DNA of 16,503 bases, taken from positions 1 through 16,503 of the forward strand of contig JAODNS010000023.1 in NCBI GenBank assembly GCA_025465145.1, written 5' to 3'. This DNA is from Frankiales bacterium. Lineage in GTDB: Bacteria; Actinomycetota; Actinomycetes; Mycobacteriales; SCTD01. Every line of letters begins with the position of its first letter. The stretch's first letter is position 1. The notes under the pieces were generated by a model that was not told the DNA's origin, made no database searches, and saw only the letters and a program-made list of their open reading frames with translations. Positions 6,761 to 13,588 of the stretch are shown one piece after another. Position numbers and translations under genes: made by a program.

Positions 6761-7090
6761 ATGGACGAGTCCGAGGACCTGTACGAGGAGTACCACCGCG
6801 GTGAGCTGTTCCTCCGCGCCGGTCAGCCTGCCGAGGCGGCCCGGATCCTCGACCCCGTCGTCGAGGCGGCGCCGGAGAGCACGGCCGCGCTGGAGCTGCA
6901 CGCCCGCGCGCTGTTCGGGTCCGCTCAGCTGACGCGGGCCGAGGCTGCGCTGCGCGAGCTGGTGGAGCGGCGGCCCGACGACGGCTGGGCGCGCTTCACG
7001 CTGTCCCGCACCCTGACCCGGCTGGGACGCGCCGACGAGGCCGCGACGCACCGGCGGCTGGCGGAGGCGCTCGGCTTCACCGACGGCTGA
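6761..7090 (+). CDS. Small tetratricopeptide-repeat protein
   Basis: 109 residues; ATG at 6761 follows GGAGGAGG at about 5 nt, the best ribosome site in the window. After an acidic start (MDESEDLYEEY) there are about three helix-pair repeats: HRGELFLRAGQPAEAARILDP (12-32), then 42-70 (ALELHARALFGSAQLTRAEAALRELV), then 76-104 (WARFTLSRTLTRLGRADEAATHRRLA). The spaced Gly/Ala and the closing AGQPAEA and LGRADEA segments are typical of TPRs. No catalytic domain or signal peptide is seen, so it is probably a soluble adaptor or chaperone-like protein. The partner is unknown. It is divergent from the flavoprotein and shares box D. Confidence 0.85.
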   Translation: MDESEDLYEEYHRGELFLRAGQPAEAARILDPVVEAAPESTAALELHARALFGSAQLTRAEAALRELVERRPDDGWARFTLSRTLTRLGRADEAATHRRLAEALGFTDG

Positions 7091-7234
7091 GGAACTCCGG
7101 CGGCACCCGGTCCACCAGCCGGCGTCGTCCAGCCCCCGGCCGGCCGCCTCGCGCGTGCCGGAGCCGGTACGGCAGCAGGGGGACCCGCGGGCGGCGCTCG
7201 GCGTGCCGCTCGATCGTCGCTTGACGGAACGACG

Positions 7235-7261
7235 GAAGCCCCGTCCGAGGACCGGGCCTTC
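7235..7261 (-). terminator. Decayed terminator-like hairpin
   Basis: On the minus strand, GAAGGCCCGGTCC and GGACGGGGCTTC face each other across a very short loop and pair at about 9 positions with two mismatches and a wobble. It directly follows the tRNA-3'-like remnant, the usual place for a tRNA-gene terminator. There is no clean T tract. The mismatches suggest it is no longer under strong selection. Confidence 0.4.
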
Positions 7262-7267
7262 GTGCGT

Positions 7268-7300
7268 TGTAGCGGGGGGACCCGATGAACCTATGACCGA
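7268..7300 (-). pseudogene. Possible remnant of a tRNA 3' half
   Basis: Read on the minus strand, the stretch runs GGTCATAGGTTCATCGGGTC, then CCCCCCGCTACAA. It resembles the T-arm (GGTTC start) and acceptor end (CCCCGCTACCA) of an actinobacterial elongator tRNA. The T stem cannot pair properly, the CCA end reads CAA, and no D-arm, anticodon stem or 5' acceptor strand is found further upstream on that strand. It is not a functional tRNA. Chance resemblance cannot be excluded; a terminator-like hairpin right behind it favours true descent. Confidence 0.3.
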
Positions 7301-7757
7301 TCGCTTCGTCGCCCCCATTCTCATGCTCACACACCAGGTCACTCCCCCGATCCGCGCTCGGCCTCGAGGTGCGTCCCGTCCGGTAGTTGTCAGGCTTCAC
7401 GCTCATGGCGGCATGATGCCGGTACGCGCTGACACCCGAGGTCGCCACGGACAGGGCGCCTAGGAGGCGATAGCGCACCGCTGGCAACACCAGCGAATAG
7501 AACAACGCTGTCGCGGAACCGTCCCTGCACTCTCGGGAGCACCCGGCGCAGCGCTCCCCTGAAGTCAGAACAGATTCGACTCGCGCCAATGCGCCGAGGC
7601 GGCCGGACGACGGTCATGCCGATGCAGGACACGCCGCTTGCTGGAGGCTGCTGCGGCGTCCTCTGGGCGAGTAAGCCAGGTCCGGGTCACCAGCGCAGGC
7701 CGCAACTGGTACAGGCGGCAGGCGGCCCGGCGGCAGATCACGGGCAGCCTGCCGCAG

Positions 7758-8699
7758 TCAAAGGGGCCGCGGAGTCGATCGTCGGGTGAGCGCCCGCTCG
7801 TACAGCCGGCGGGCCCGATACGACGAGCGCACCAGCGGCCCGCTCATGACCCCGGCGAAGCCGATCTCGAGCGCCTCCTCCTGCAGGGCGACGAACTCCT
7901 CCGGCTTCACCCAGCGCTCGACCGGGTGGTGCCGCGGCGACGGTCGCAGGTACTGCGTGATGGTCACGAGCTCGCAGCCGGCGGCGTGCAGGTCCTGCAG
8001 CGCCTGGGTCACCTCGGACCGCTCCTCGCCCATGCCAAGGATCAGGTTCGACTTCGTGACCAGCCCATCGGCGCGCGCCTGCCGGATGACGTCGAGGGAC
8101 CGCTCGTAGCGGAAGCCGGGACGGATCCGGCGGAAGATGCGCCGCACCGTCTCGACGTTGTGGGCCAGCACCTCGGGCCTGCTGTCGAAGACCTCGCGCA
8201 GTTGGTCGGGCTTGGCGTCGAAGTCGGGGATGAGCAGCTCGACGCCGATGCCGGGCAGGGCCGCGTGGATGAGTCGGACGGTTTCGGCGTACAGCCACGC
8301 CCCGCCGTCTGGCAGGTCGTCGCGGGCGACGCCGGTCACCGTCGCGTATCGCAGCCCCATCTTGGCGACCGACTCGGCGACCCGGCGCGGCTCGTCGACG
8401 TCGTACGCCGCGGGCTTGCCCGTGTCGATGTTGCAGAAGTCGCACCGCCGGGTGCACTCGTCACCGCCGATGAGGAACGTCGCCTCGCGGTCCTCCCAGC
8501 ACTCGTAGACGTTGGGACAGCCGGCCTCTTCGCAGACGGTGTGCAGGCCCTCGGACTTCACCAGCGACTTGAGCGCGGTGTACTCCGGCCCCATCACCGC
8601 GCGGGTCTTGATCCAGGACGGCTTCTTCTCGATCGGCGTCTGCGCGTTCCGCACCTCGAGGCGCAGCATCCTGCGGCCTTCCGGCCGGATCGCAGTCAC
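7758..8699 (-). CDS. lipA: Lipoyl synthase (radical SAM)
   Basis: 313 residues from GTG 8699, preceded by GGAG at about 7 nt; the start gives the VTAIRPEGRRMLRLEVRNAQ opening typical of actinobacterial LipA. It inserts two sulfurs into protein-bound octanoyl groups to make lipoyl-dependent E2 subunits and glycine-cleavage H protein. The auxiliary 4Fe-4S cluster motif is C56-X4-C61-X5-C67 and the radical-SAM motif C82-X3-C86-X2-C89. The C-terminal SGPLVRSSYRA supplies the serine ligand of the auxiliary cluster. All key residues are intact and length is normal. Its usual partner lipB (octanoyltransferase) is not beside it. A hairpin separates it from the upstream acyl-CoA ligase gene, so it may be its own transcription unit. 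Whether it is the only copy or a second copy in the genome cannot be told. Confidence 0.96.
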   Translation of the reverse strand: MTAIRPEGRRMLRLEVRNAQTPIEKKPSWIKTRAVMGPEYTALKSLVKSEGLHTVCEEAGCPNVYECWEDREATFLIGGDECTRRCDFCNIDTGKPAAYDVDEPRRVAESVAKMGLRYATVTGVARDDLPDGGAWLYAETVRLIHAALPGIGVELLIPDFDAKPDQLREVFDSRPEVLAHNVETVRRIFRRIRPGFRYERSLDVIRQARADGLVTKSNLILGMGEERSEVTQALQDLHAAGCELVTITQYLRPSPRHHPVERWVKPEEFVALQEEALEIGFAGVMSGPLVRSSYRARRLYERALTRRSTPRPL

Positions 8700-8763
8700 A
8701 GGACTGCTCCATGGCCGGGCCTCCGGCAACGACGGCCCTTCTGCAAACGGGTTGGGCTCGCAT

Positions 8764-8782
8764 GTCTCGCAACGGGCGAGAC
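8764..8782 (-). terminator. Perfect 7-bp hairpin between ligase and lipA
   Basis: GTCTCGC (8764-8770) and GCGAGAC (8776-8782) pair perfectly around a 5-nt loop. It lies about 80 nt after the stop of the acyl-CoA ligase and about 65 nt before the lipA start. No T tract follows. It may end the ligase transcript or lie in the lipA leader. The rest of 8700-8862 shows nothing I recognise. Confidence 0.45.
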
Positions 8783-8862
8783 CGCGCCGGCCGTAGCCAC
8801 CCGACGCCTCGATTGGAGGGCAGGCGCTGTAGTCGCATTCCAGCCTGCGTGAAAACGGCCGA

Positions 8863-10260
8863 TCACGGCTCGAGGCCGAGCTCGGCGGCGAGAACGGAGC
8901 GCCGGACCTTGCCGGTACTCGTGCGCGGAAGCGATTCGACCCTGTGGTACTCCTTCGGCCGCTTGGCGCCGCTGAGCCGCTCGGCCGCCCGCGCGCGCAG
9001 CTCATGCTCGAGTTCGAGTGCCTTGCCGGTGTAGGCAACGCAGACGCGCTGCCCCCAGCGCTCGTCACTGCGGCCGAACACAGCGACGGTGACGCCCGGC
9101 ACCTCGCCGAGGACGAGCTCCACCTCGAGCGGATACACGTTCACCCCACCAGTGATGATCAAGTCGTCGCGACGGCCTTCGAGGTAGAGAAAGCCTTCCG
9201 CGTCGAGCCGACCCAGGTCGCCGACGGAGAAGGCGCTCCCCCGCCACGCGCTGTCGGTCTTGGCCTGGTCGCGCCAGTAGCTGAACTGCGCGTACCGCGG
9301 CACGTGGCACCAGATGGTCCCGTCGTCGGCGATCTCCAGGCGACGCCCCGGCCGCGCGCGCCCGACGCTTCCCGGGTGGGCTCGCCAGTCCGCGGTCGAG
9401 CAGGCGGTGAACTGGCCCTCGGTAGACCCGTAGAACTCCCACACGGCGCCTTCGGGCAGCGCGGCCACCGTCTGCTCCTTGAGGTTCTTGGGGCACGGCG
9501 CACCGGCGTGCGCGAGAAGTCTCAGCTGGGCGACGTCCGGGAACGCGGCGCCGTCGTCGACCGCCGCGAAGAGCCGGTGCAGGTGCGCAGGCGCGCAGAA
9601 CAGCGTTGTGGGGCGGACCTCGTCGAGCGCCTCGAGAACCGCGCGCGCGTCGAACCTCGGCAGAACGGCGACTGCGCCGCCCGCGAGGAGAGTGCTGCTC
9701 GCGAAGCGGAGCGGGGCGGAGTGATGCAGCGGCGAGACGACGAGGTGGACGTCGGCCTCGTTGAACCCCCAGAGCGAGCGCTCCTCCACGAGCAGCTGCG
9801 CCGCTTCGTCATCGGGCAGCAGGCCTGACCAGACGCCTTTGCGACGCCCCGTGGTGCCAGACGTGTAGTGCATCGGTCTCGCGCGCGGCGCGTCGGCTAG
9901 CTCGACGGGGTCTCCATGGAGCAGATCCGCCAGGCCGGCGTCGTCGTTCACAGTCAGGGCGGGGGCGGCGTCCGCGAGCAGGACCTCACGTTCGGCCGAG
10001 GTCAGGCCCGGGTCGAGCATCACTGGGACGATTCCGATCCGGAGCGCGCCGAGGGCGACGCTCAGCAGCTCCGCGGACGCCCCGATCGTCAGCGCGAGGC
10101 GGTCTCCCTCGACCAGCCCCCGACGCATCAGGGCGCCTGCTACCCGGCGCTGCTGGTGCGCGCTCTCCCGCGCCGTTAGGACGTGCACGTGCTGGCGGTC
10201 CGCCGAAGCCCGCGCCGCGCGCTCCGGGTTGGTGCCACGGCGCGCCGGGCGGGACGACAA
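8863..10260 (-). CDS. AMP-forming acyl-CoA ligase (ANL superfamily)
   Basis: 465 residues if TTG 10260 is the start. The family's order of motifs is complete: P-loop HYTSGTTGRRKG (131-142), a VSPLHHSAPLR segment (175-185), YGSTEG (277-282), VGDLGRLD (346-353), the hinge GRRDDLIITGGVNVYPLEVE (362-381) and RTSTGKVRR with catalytic K451. It should activate an organic acid with ATP to acyl-AMP, then to acyl-CoA, in the cytoplasm. The short family length (typically 500-550) and the TSGTTG/GGVNVYP wording fit small carboxylate or aryl-acid ligases; the substrate is unknown. No ribosome site precedes the TTG, and an in-frame stop lies 9 codons upstream, so the exact start is uncertain. It is 92 nt downstream of the SDR gene and probably in the same transcript. 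Confidence 0.9.
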   Translation of the reverse strand: MSSRPARRGTNPERAARASADRQHVHVLTARESAHQQRRVAGALMRRGLVEGDRLALTIGASAELLSVALGALRIGIVPVMLDPGLTSAEREVLLADAAPALTVNDDAGLADLLHGDPVELADAPRARPMHYTSGTTGRRKGVWSGLLPDDEAAQLLVEERSLWGFNEADVHLVVSPLHHSAPLRFASSTLLAGGAVAVLPRFDARAVLEALDEVRPTTLFCAPAHLHRLFAAVDDGAAFPDVAQLRLLAHAGAPCPKNLKEQTVAALPEGAVWEFYGSTEGQFTACSTADWRAHPGSVGRARPGRRLEIADDGTIWCHVPRYAQFSYWRDQAKTDSAWRGSAFSVGDLGRLDAEGFLYLEGRRDDLIITGGVNVYPLEVELVLGEVPGVTVAVFGRSDERWGQRVCVAYTGKALELEHELRARAAERLSGAKRPKEYHRVESLPRTSTGKVRRSVLAAELGLEP

Positions 10261-10352
10261 CAGGGCGGGTTCGGAGCCGGTGGCACGTCATGTCCTCAGT
10301 TCGGCGGCGGTAGTCGGGGCCGCGAGGCCCGTGGGCTTCGGATCGCGGACGC

Positions 10353-11108
10353 TCAATACATCAACTGCCCGCCGGTGACGTTCAGAGTCGCGCCAGTCAT
10401 GTATCGGGAGTCGTTGCCGATGAGGAACGAGACCGTGTCGGCGACCTCCTCCGGCTCGGCCATCCGTCCCCACGGGACCTGTTCCACCGATGCCTGCAGC
10501 TGCGCGTCGGTAAGGCCGCTGCGCATCATCGGCGTGTCGACGAAACCCGGGGCGACCGTGTTGACGCGGATGGCGTGCGGGGCGAGCGTCCGCGCCAGGC
10601 CGCGGGACATCGAGACGATTCCGCCCTTGCTCGCGGCGTAGACGACCGAGCCGCCGAACCCTCCGGTCCACCAGCCCTGCGACGTGAAGTTCACGATGGA
10701 GCCGCCGGACGCCTGGCGCGTGAGCAGCTCGGCGATGGACCGGTTGAAGAAGAACGTCGCCTTCAGGTTCGTGTCGATCTGCGCGTCCCAGTCCTCCTCG
10801 GTCACCTCGAAGATGCTGTTCCGGCGCCGCAGGACGGCGGCGAGGTACACCAGACCGACGAGCCGCCGACCTGACGCCTCGACCTCCCGCATCAGCTCGC
10901 CGTGCGCAGCGAGATCCGTCAGGTCGACCGGGCGCGCTAGGTGCCCCGCGCCGGTGAGGTCGCCCACCAGGCGCTCGAGCGGCTCGGCGTCGCGGTCGAC
11001 GGCCACGACCTGCAGCCCGTCCCTCGCGAGTCGGCGGCAGACCGCCGCGCCTATGCCGCCGGTGGCGCCGGTGACGACCACCGCCTTGCCGCCATTGCTC
11101 TGGGTCAC
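10353..11108 (-). CDS. Short-chain dehydrogenase/reductase (SDR 1)
   Basis: 251 residues, GTG at 11108 with AGGAGG about 5 nt before it. Classical SDR: cofactor loop TGATGGIG (13-20), D38/D40 after the second strand favouring NAD(H), N114, S143, and catalytic Y157-AAS-K161. The C-terminal YMTGATLNVTGGQLMY is similar to sugar-alcohol and 3-hydroxyacyl dehydrogenases and parallels the end of SDR 3 (12830-13588), suggesting these two act on related substrates. It probably oxidises a secondary alcohol to a ketone with NAD+, cytoplasmic. It is the first gene of a leftward unit with the acyl-CoA ligase, driven by the promoter at 11132-11161, with a candidate LacI operator over the transcription start. 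Confidence 0.93.
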   Translation of the reverse strand: MTQSNGGKAVVVTGATGGIGAAVCRRLARDGLQVVAVDRDAEPLERLVGDLTGAGHLARPVDLTDLAAHGELMREVEASGRRLVGLVYLAAVLRRRNSIFEVTEEDWDAQIDTNLKATFFFNRSIAELLTRQASGGSIVNFTSQGWWTGGFGGSVVYAASKGGIVSMSRGLARTLAPHAIRVNTVAPGFVDTPMMRSGLTDAQLQASVEQVPWGRMAEPEEVADTVSFLIGNDSRYMTGATLNVTGGQLMY

Positions 11109-11116
11109 GAGGCCTC

Positions 11117-11131
11117 CTGGAATCGTTTTTT
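11117..11131. promoter_or_regulatory. Candidate LacI-type operator 1
   Basis: CTGGAATCGTTTTTT lies between the -10 box and the ribosome site of the SDR 1 unit, over the expected transcription start. It shares 11 of 15 bases with operator 2 (11193-11207) and has the AANCGNTT-like centre typical of LacI/PurR/CcpA-family operators. A LacI-family regulator gene is at the right end of the window. A repressor bound here would block the promoter. Confidence 0.5.
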
Positions 11132-11161
11132 AGTCTATGGAGCCTTCGGTGAGCGCGTCAA
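11132..11161 (-). promoter_or_regulatory. Sigma-70-type promoter of the SDR 1/ligase unit
   Basis: On the minus strand, TTGACG (11156-11161) and TAGACT (11132-11137) are separated by 18 bp. Both hexamers are good matches to the housekeeping consensus. The start site would fall near 11125, giving a leader of about 17 nt that contains the AGGAGG site. This is the clearest promoter in the window. Confidence 0.65.
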
Positions 11162-11192
11162 GGCCAAGCCACCGGGCAATGCGGCGGCAGAT

Positions 11193-11207
11193 CTGGTAAC
11201 GTTTCTA
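11193..11207. promoter_or_regulatory. Candidate LacI-type operator 2
   Basis: CTGGTAACGTTTCTA overlaps the likely -10 of the transporter gene (TAACGT, 11197-11202), 76 bp centre-to-centre from operator 1. The central TAACGTTT is a partial palindrome about CG, as in LacI-family sites. With operator 1 it would let one repressor shut both divergent units, possibly with looping. Confidence 0.5.
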
Positions 11208-11209
11208 GG
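11197..11209 (+). promoter_or_regulatory. Likely leaderless promoter/start of the transporter gene
   Basis: A TAACGT -10 (TANNNT form) ends 6 nt before the GTG at 11209, and no Shine-Dalgarno sequence precedes that GTG. In actinobacteria this arrangement commonly marks a leaderless mRNA that begins at the start codon. No good -35 is seen. Confidence 0.45.
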
Positions 11210-12042
11210 TGCTGGTGTTCGCGCTCGCGTCCGCCGCCGCAGTCGCGACGGCGTACGGGGCTTTCCTGACGAAGGACCTCGGCCGGGTCCTGCCGATGTG
11301 GCAGACGATCGCGCCGCTCTACGCCCTCAACGCGCTGTGCGCGACGCCTTTGCTCATCACCGGCGCCTGGCGCGCAGGCCGCCCAGACGTGTGGCTGCTG
11401 CACGGGGCCTCCGTAGCGACGATGACCGTGACGACGTGGGCCGTCTTCGCGTTGCTGCAGCGTGGCAGCGCGTCCGCCGTCGCGACCGCGCAGGCGCTGA
11501 GCCCGGCCGCCGTCCTCCTCATCGCGCCTCTCGCACTGGGGCAGGCTCCGTCGGCGGCCGCGGTCGCAGCCACGACGCTGCTCGTCGTCGGCGCGGTCCT
11601 GCCGCTTCGCCGGGTGTTCTCCGGCCTCCGCGGCCACGAAGCCGTGACATTGATGCTCGTCGCGGGCACAGGAACCGGCTTGCTCACCGTGCTGACCGCG
11701 ATGCTGACGACGCGGCACGTGGGAACCGGTCCCATCTACGTCGTGCGAACGGCTGTCGCGGCTGCCGCGTTCTGGGTGCTGGTGCCTCCGCGGGACATCG
11801 GGTGCCGGGCTTTGCCACGGCTCGCCGTTCGCAGCGGCACGGTTAGCGTCGGATTCGTCCTGACGATCGCGGCGGTCCAGCACGGAGGCGTGCTGTTGGT
11901 TCAGTGCATGCTTGCAACGACACCCCTCCTGGTGACCGCGCTCGAGACGGTGGCTTCCCGTCGCCGGCCATCAGTGGCCACCGTCCTCGCGGGCGTGGTC
12001 TGCTCGACCGGCATCGCGCTTCTCGCCACCAGCTCTCGGTGA
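11209..12042 (+). CDS. DMT/EamA-like membrane transporter
   Basis: 277 residues from GTG 11209. About ten hydrophobic helices fall in two halves, 1-135 and 145-277, the duplicated layout of the drug/metabolite transporter superfamily, with the usual short linkers and small-residue-rich helices (SASAVATAQALSPAAVLLIAPLALGQ pattern near 83-108). The match to a specific EamA family is by overall pattern, not a signature motif. It could import the cluster's substrate or export an intermediate. It diverges from the SDR 1/ligase unit and converges with the main catabolic operon, ending 14 nt from it. A candidate operator covers its -10. Confidence 0.72.
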   Translation: MLVFALASAAAVATAYGAFLTKDLGRVLPMWQTIAPLYALNALCATPLLITGAWRAGRPDVWLLHGASVATMTVTTWAVFALLQRGSASAVATAQALSPAAVLLIAPLALGQAPSAAAVAATTLLVVGAVLPLRRVFSGLRGHEAVTLMLVAGTGTGLLTVLTAMLTTRHVGTGPIYVVRTAVAAAAFWVLVPPRDIGCRALPRLAVRSGTVSVGFVLTIAAVQHGGVLLVQCMLATTPLLVTALETVASRRRPSVATVLAGVVCSTGIALLATSSR

Positions 12043-12068
12043 CCGCCCGCCGGTGGCTATCGGGCGGT
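12042..12068. terminator. Bidirectional hairpin between convergent genes
   Basis: ACCGCCCG (12042-12049) and CGGGCGGT (12061-12068) form a perfect 8-bp stem with an 11-nt loop. It spans the end of the transporter gene and the last codons of SDR 2, so it could end both transcripts. No T tract follows on either strand. Confidence 0.55.
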
Positions 12069-12833
12069 GTGGCCTCCGTCGACGGCAAGGACGTGCCCCG
12101 TGACCATGGAGGACGCTGCGGACGCCAGGAACACCGCCGGCCCCACGATCTCGGCCGGCTCACCGATCCGCCCGAGAGGGATGTTGCCGACGTAGTAGTC
12201 GAGCAGTTCGGGCTGGTCGCGGATCGCGTTCTCGATGAGCGGCGTACGGAAATGCGTCGGGGCCAGCGCGTTGACCCGAACGTGCGCAGGCGCCCATTCG
12301 AGGGCCAGCGTGCGCATCATCGCGATGACTCCACCCTTGCTGGCGGCGTAGTTGACGTTGCCGGTCGTCACGCCGACGAGCCCGGCGACCGACGCGACGT
12401 TGATGATGCTGCCGGCGCGGCGCTCGGCCATGCGCCTGCCGACGACCTGGTTCCAGTTCCACGTCCCCGTCAGGTTCACGTCGATGACGCGCGACCACTG
12501 CCTGTCGCTCATGTCGGCTGCGGGTGACCGCATTCCGATCCCGGCCGACGTGGCGAGGACGCGCACCGGGCCGTGCTTGGTCTCGGCTTCCAGAACCGCG
12601 CTCTCGACGCGGGGTCTGTCCGTGACGTCGCACTCGACTGCGTCGGCGTCGCCTCCGCGCGCACGTATCGCAGCCACGACTGCCTCAGCCGCGGCCATGT
12701 CGACGTCGACCGCGACGACCGTCGCGCCGAATGCGGCGAGCCCGCCGGCGATCGCAGCGCCGAGGCCGCTCCCGGCGCCGGTGACCACGGCGGTCTGCCC
12801 TGCGAGGTCGAACAGGTCGGCCGCTGCTGTCAC
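12057..12833 (-). CDS. Short-chain dehydrogenase/reductase (SDR 2)
   Basis: 258 residues from GTG 12833, which overlaps the upstream stop in a GTGA; a second GTG at 12836 is the alternative start. Cofactor loop TGAGSGLG (18-25), D43 after the second strand (NAD preference), N120, S148, and Y162-AAS-K166. The usual NNAG motif reads TSAG (95-98), losing the conserved asparagine. The C-terminal VTGHVLAVDGGHTAR is a standard SDR end and differs from SDR 1 and SDR 3. Probably NAD-dependent alcohol/ketone redox chemistry. It is the last gene of the leftward operon, followed by a bidirectional hairpin. Confidence 0.92.
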   Translation of the reverse strand: MTAAADLFDLAGQTAVVTGAGSGLGAAIAGGLAAFGATVVAVDVDMAAAEAVVAAIRARGGDADAVECDVTDRPRVESAVLEAETKHGPVRVLATSAGIGMRSPAADMSDRQWSRVIDVNLTGTWNWNQVVGRRMAERRAGSIINVASVAGLVGVTTGNVNYAASKGGVIAMMRTLALEWAPAHVRVNALAPTHFRTPLIENAIRDQPELLDYYVGNIPLGRIGEPAEIVGPAVFLASAASSMVTGHVLAVDGGHTAR

Positions 12834-13588
12834 CACGTCACCAGCCCGCCCGTGTAGTTGATCGCCTGGCCGGTCATGTAGCCCGCCGCGTCGGAGAGCA
12901 GAAAGGCGATCACGCCGGCGCATTCGTCGGCGGTCGCTGCGCGCCCCAGCGGCACAGCCGCCGTACGCGCCTCAGAGAGCTCGGCCACCGGGATGCCGCG
13001 CGCCGCGCCGACTTGAGCCAGCACCGCGTCCTGCATCGCCGTGTCGATGATGCCGGGGCAGATCGCGTTCACGCGGACATGCGGCGCGAACGCATAGGCG
13101 AAGGATCGCGTGAGGCTGAGCACCGCGGCCTTCGACGACGCGTAGACGGCCGCCTCGACCGTTGTGGCGAGCTTCGCCGAGCTCGAGCTCAGGTTGACGA
13201 TGGCGCCGCCCGGCGGCATGGCGCGGCCGATCCGGGACGTGAGGTCCCAGACCGCTTCGACGTTGACGGCGTAGACGTCGCGCAGGTCGTCGATGCAGAC
13301 ATCGAGGATCGGCTTGAGGCGGATGATCCCGGCGGAGTTGACGAGCAGAGACGCCCCAACGGCGCTCTCGACCACGCGGTCGCGTCCCTGCGCGGAGCTG
13401 AGGTCGGCGACGAGGGTGCGGCAGCCTTCTGCCGCCAGGTCGGTGAGCCCGGCAGGGTCGCGGTCAACCGCGAGTACGTCGCATCCTTCGTACAGGAGGC
13501 GCAGGGCCGTCGCGCGGCCTATGCCGCTCGCGGCTCCCGTGACAACAGCGGTTCTGGCAGCGTCGCCTGTGCTGGGGTCCGCGGTCAC
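12830..13588 (-). CDS. Short-chain dehydrogenase/reductase (SDR 3)
   Basis: 252 residues from GTG 13588, which overlaps the lactonase stop by 4 nt. Cofactor loop TGAASGIG (17-24), D42/D44 (NAD), a VNSAG variant of NNAG (83-87), N109, S135-S137, Y149-ASS-K153. The end YMTGQAINYTGGLVTW is of the sugar-alcohol/cyclitol dehydrogenase kind and resembles SDR 1. Directly next to an SMP-30-type lactonase, it is a good candidate for oxidising a cyclic hemiacetal or sugar to the lactone that the lactonase opens; this is inference from adjacency. It overlaps SDR 2 by 4 nt as well. Confidence 0.92.
   Translation of the reverse strand: MTADPSTGDAARTAVVTGAASGIGRATALRLLYEGCDVLAVDRDPAGLTDLAAEGCRTLVADLSSAQGRDRVVESAVGASLLVNSAGIIRLKPILDVCIDDLRDVYAVNVEAVWDLTSRIGRAMPPGGAIVNLSSSSAKLATTVEAAVYASSKAAVLSLTRSFAYAFAPHVRVNAICPGIIDTAMQDAVLAQVGAARGIPVAELSEARTAAVPLGRAATADECAGVIAFLLSDAAGYMTGQAINYTGGLVTW

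Larger units (their letters stand above)
7091..7757. other. 667-bp gap without a convincing gene
   Basis: Open frames cross this stretch on both strands, but their products are Arg/Pro-rich, without recognisable domains, ribosome sites or actinobacterial third-position bias. From about 7261 to 7600 the composition is visibly less G/C-rich than the flanking genes. It holds the tRNA-like remnant and decayed terminator listed separately, plus a small perfect 6-bp hairpin (CGCTGG/CCAGCG, 7479-7495). It separates the DevR-type block from lipA and the catabolic cluster and could be an old insertion scar. I see no transposase or integrase remnant. Confidence 0.6.

Noticed and set aside
7268..7340. 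Complete tRNA gene on the minus strand
   Set aside because: The T stem does not pair, the CCA end is altered and no D-arm or anticodon stem is present; kept only as a possible remnant.
7077..7632. Open frames in the gap left of lipA
   Set aside because: No domain, no ribosome site, no typical codon bias on either strand.
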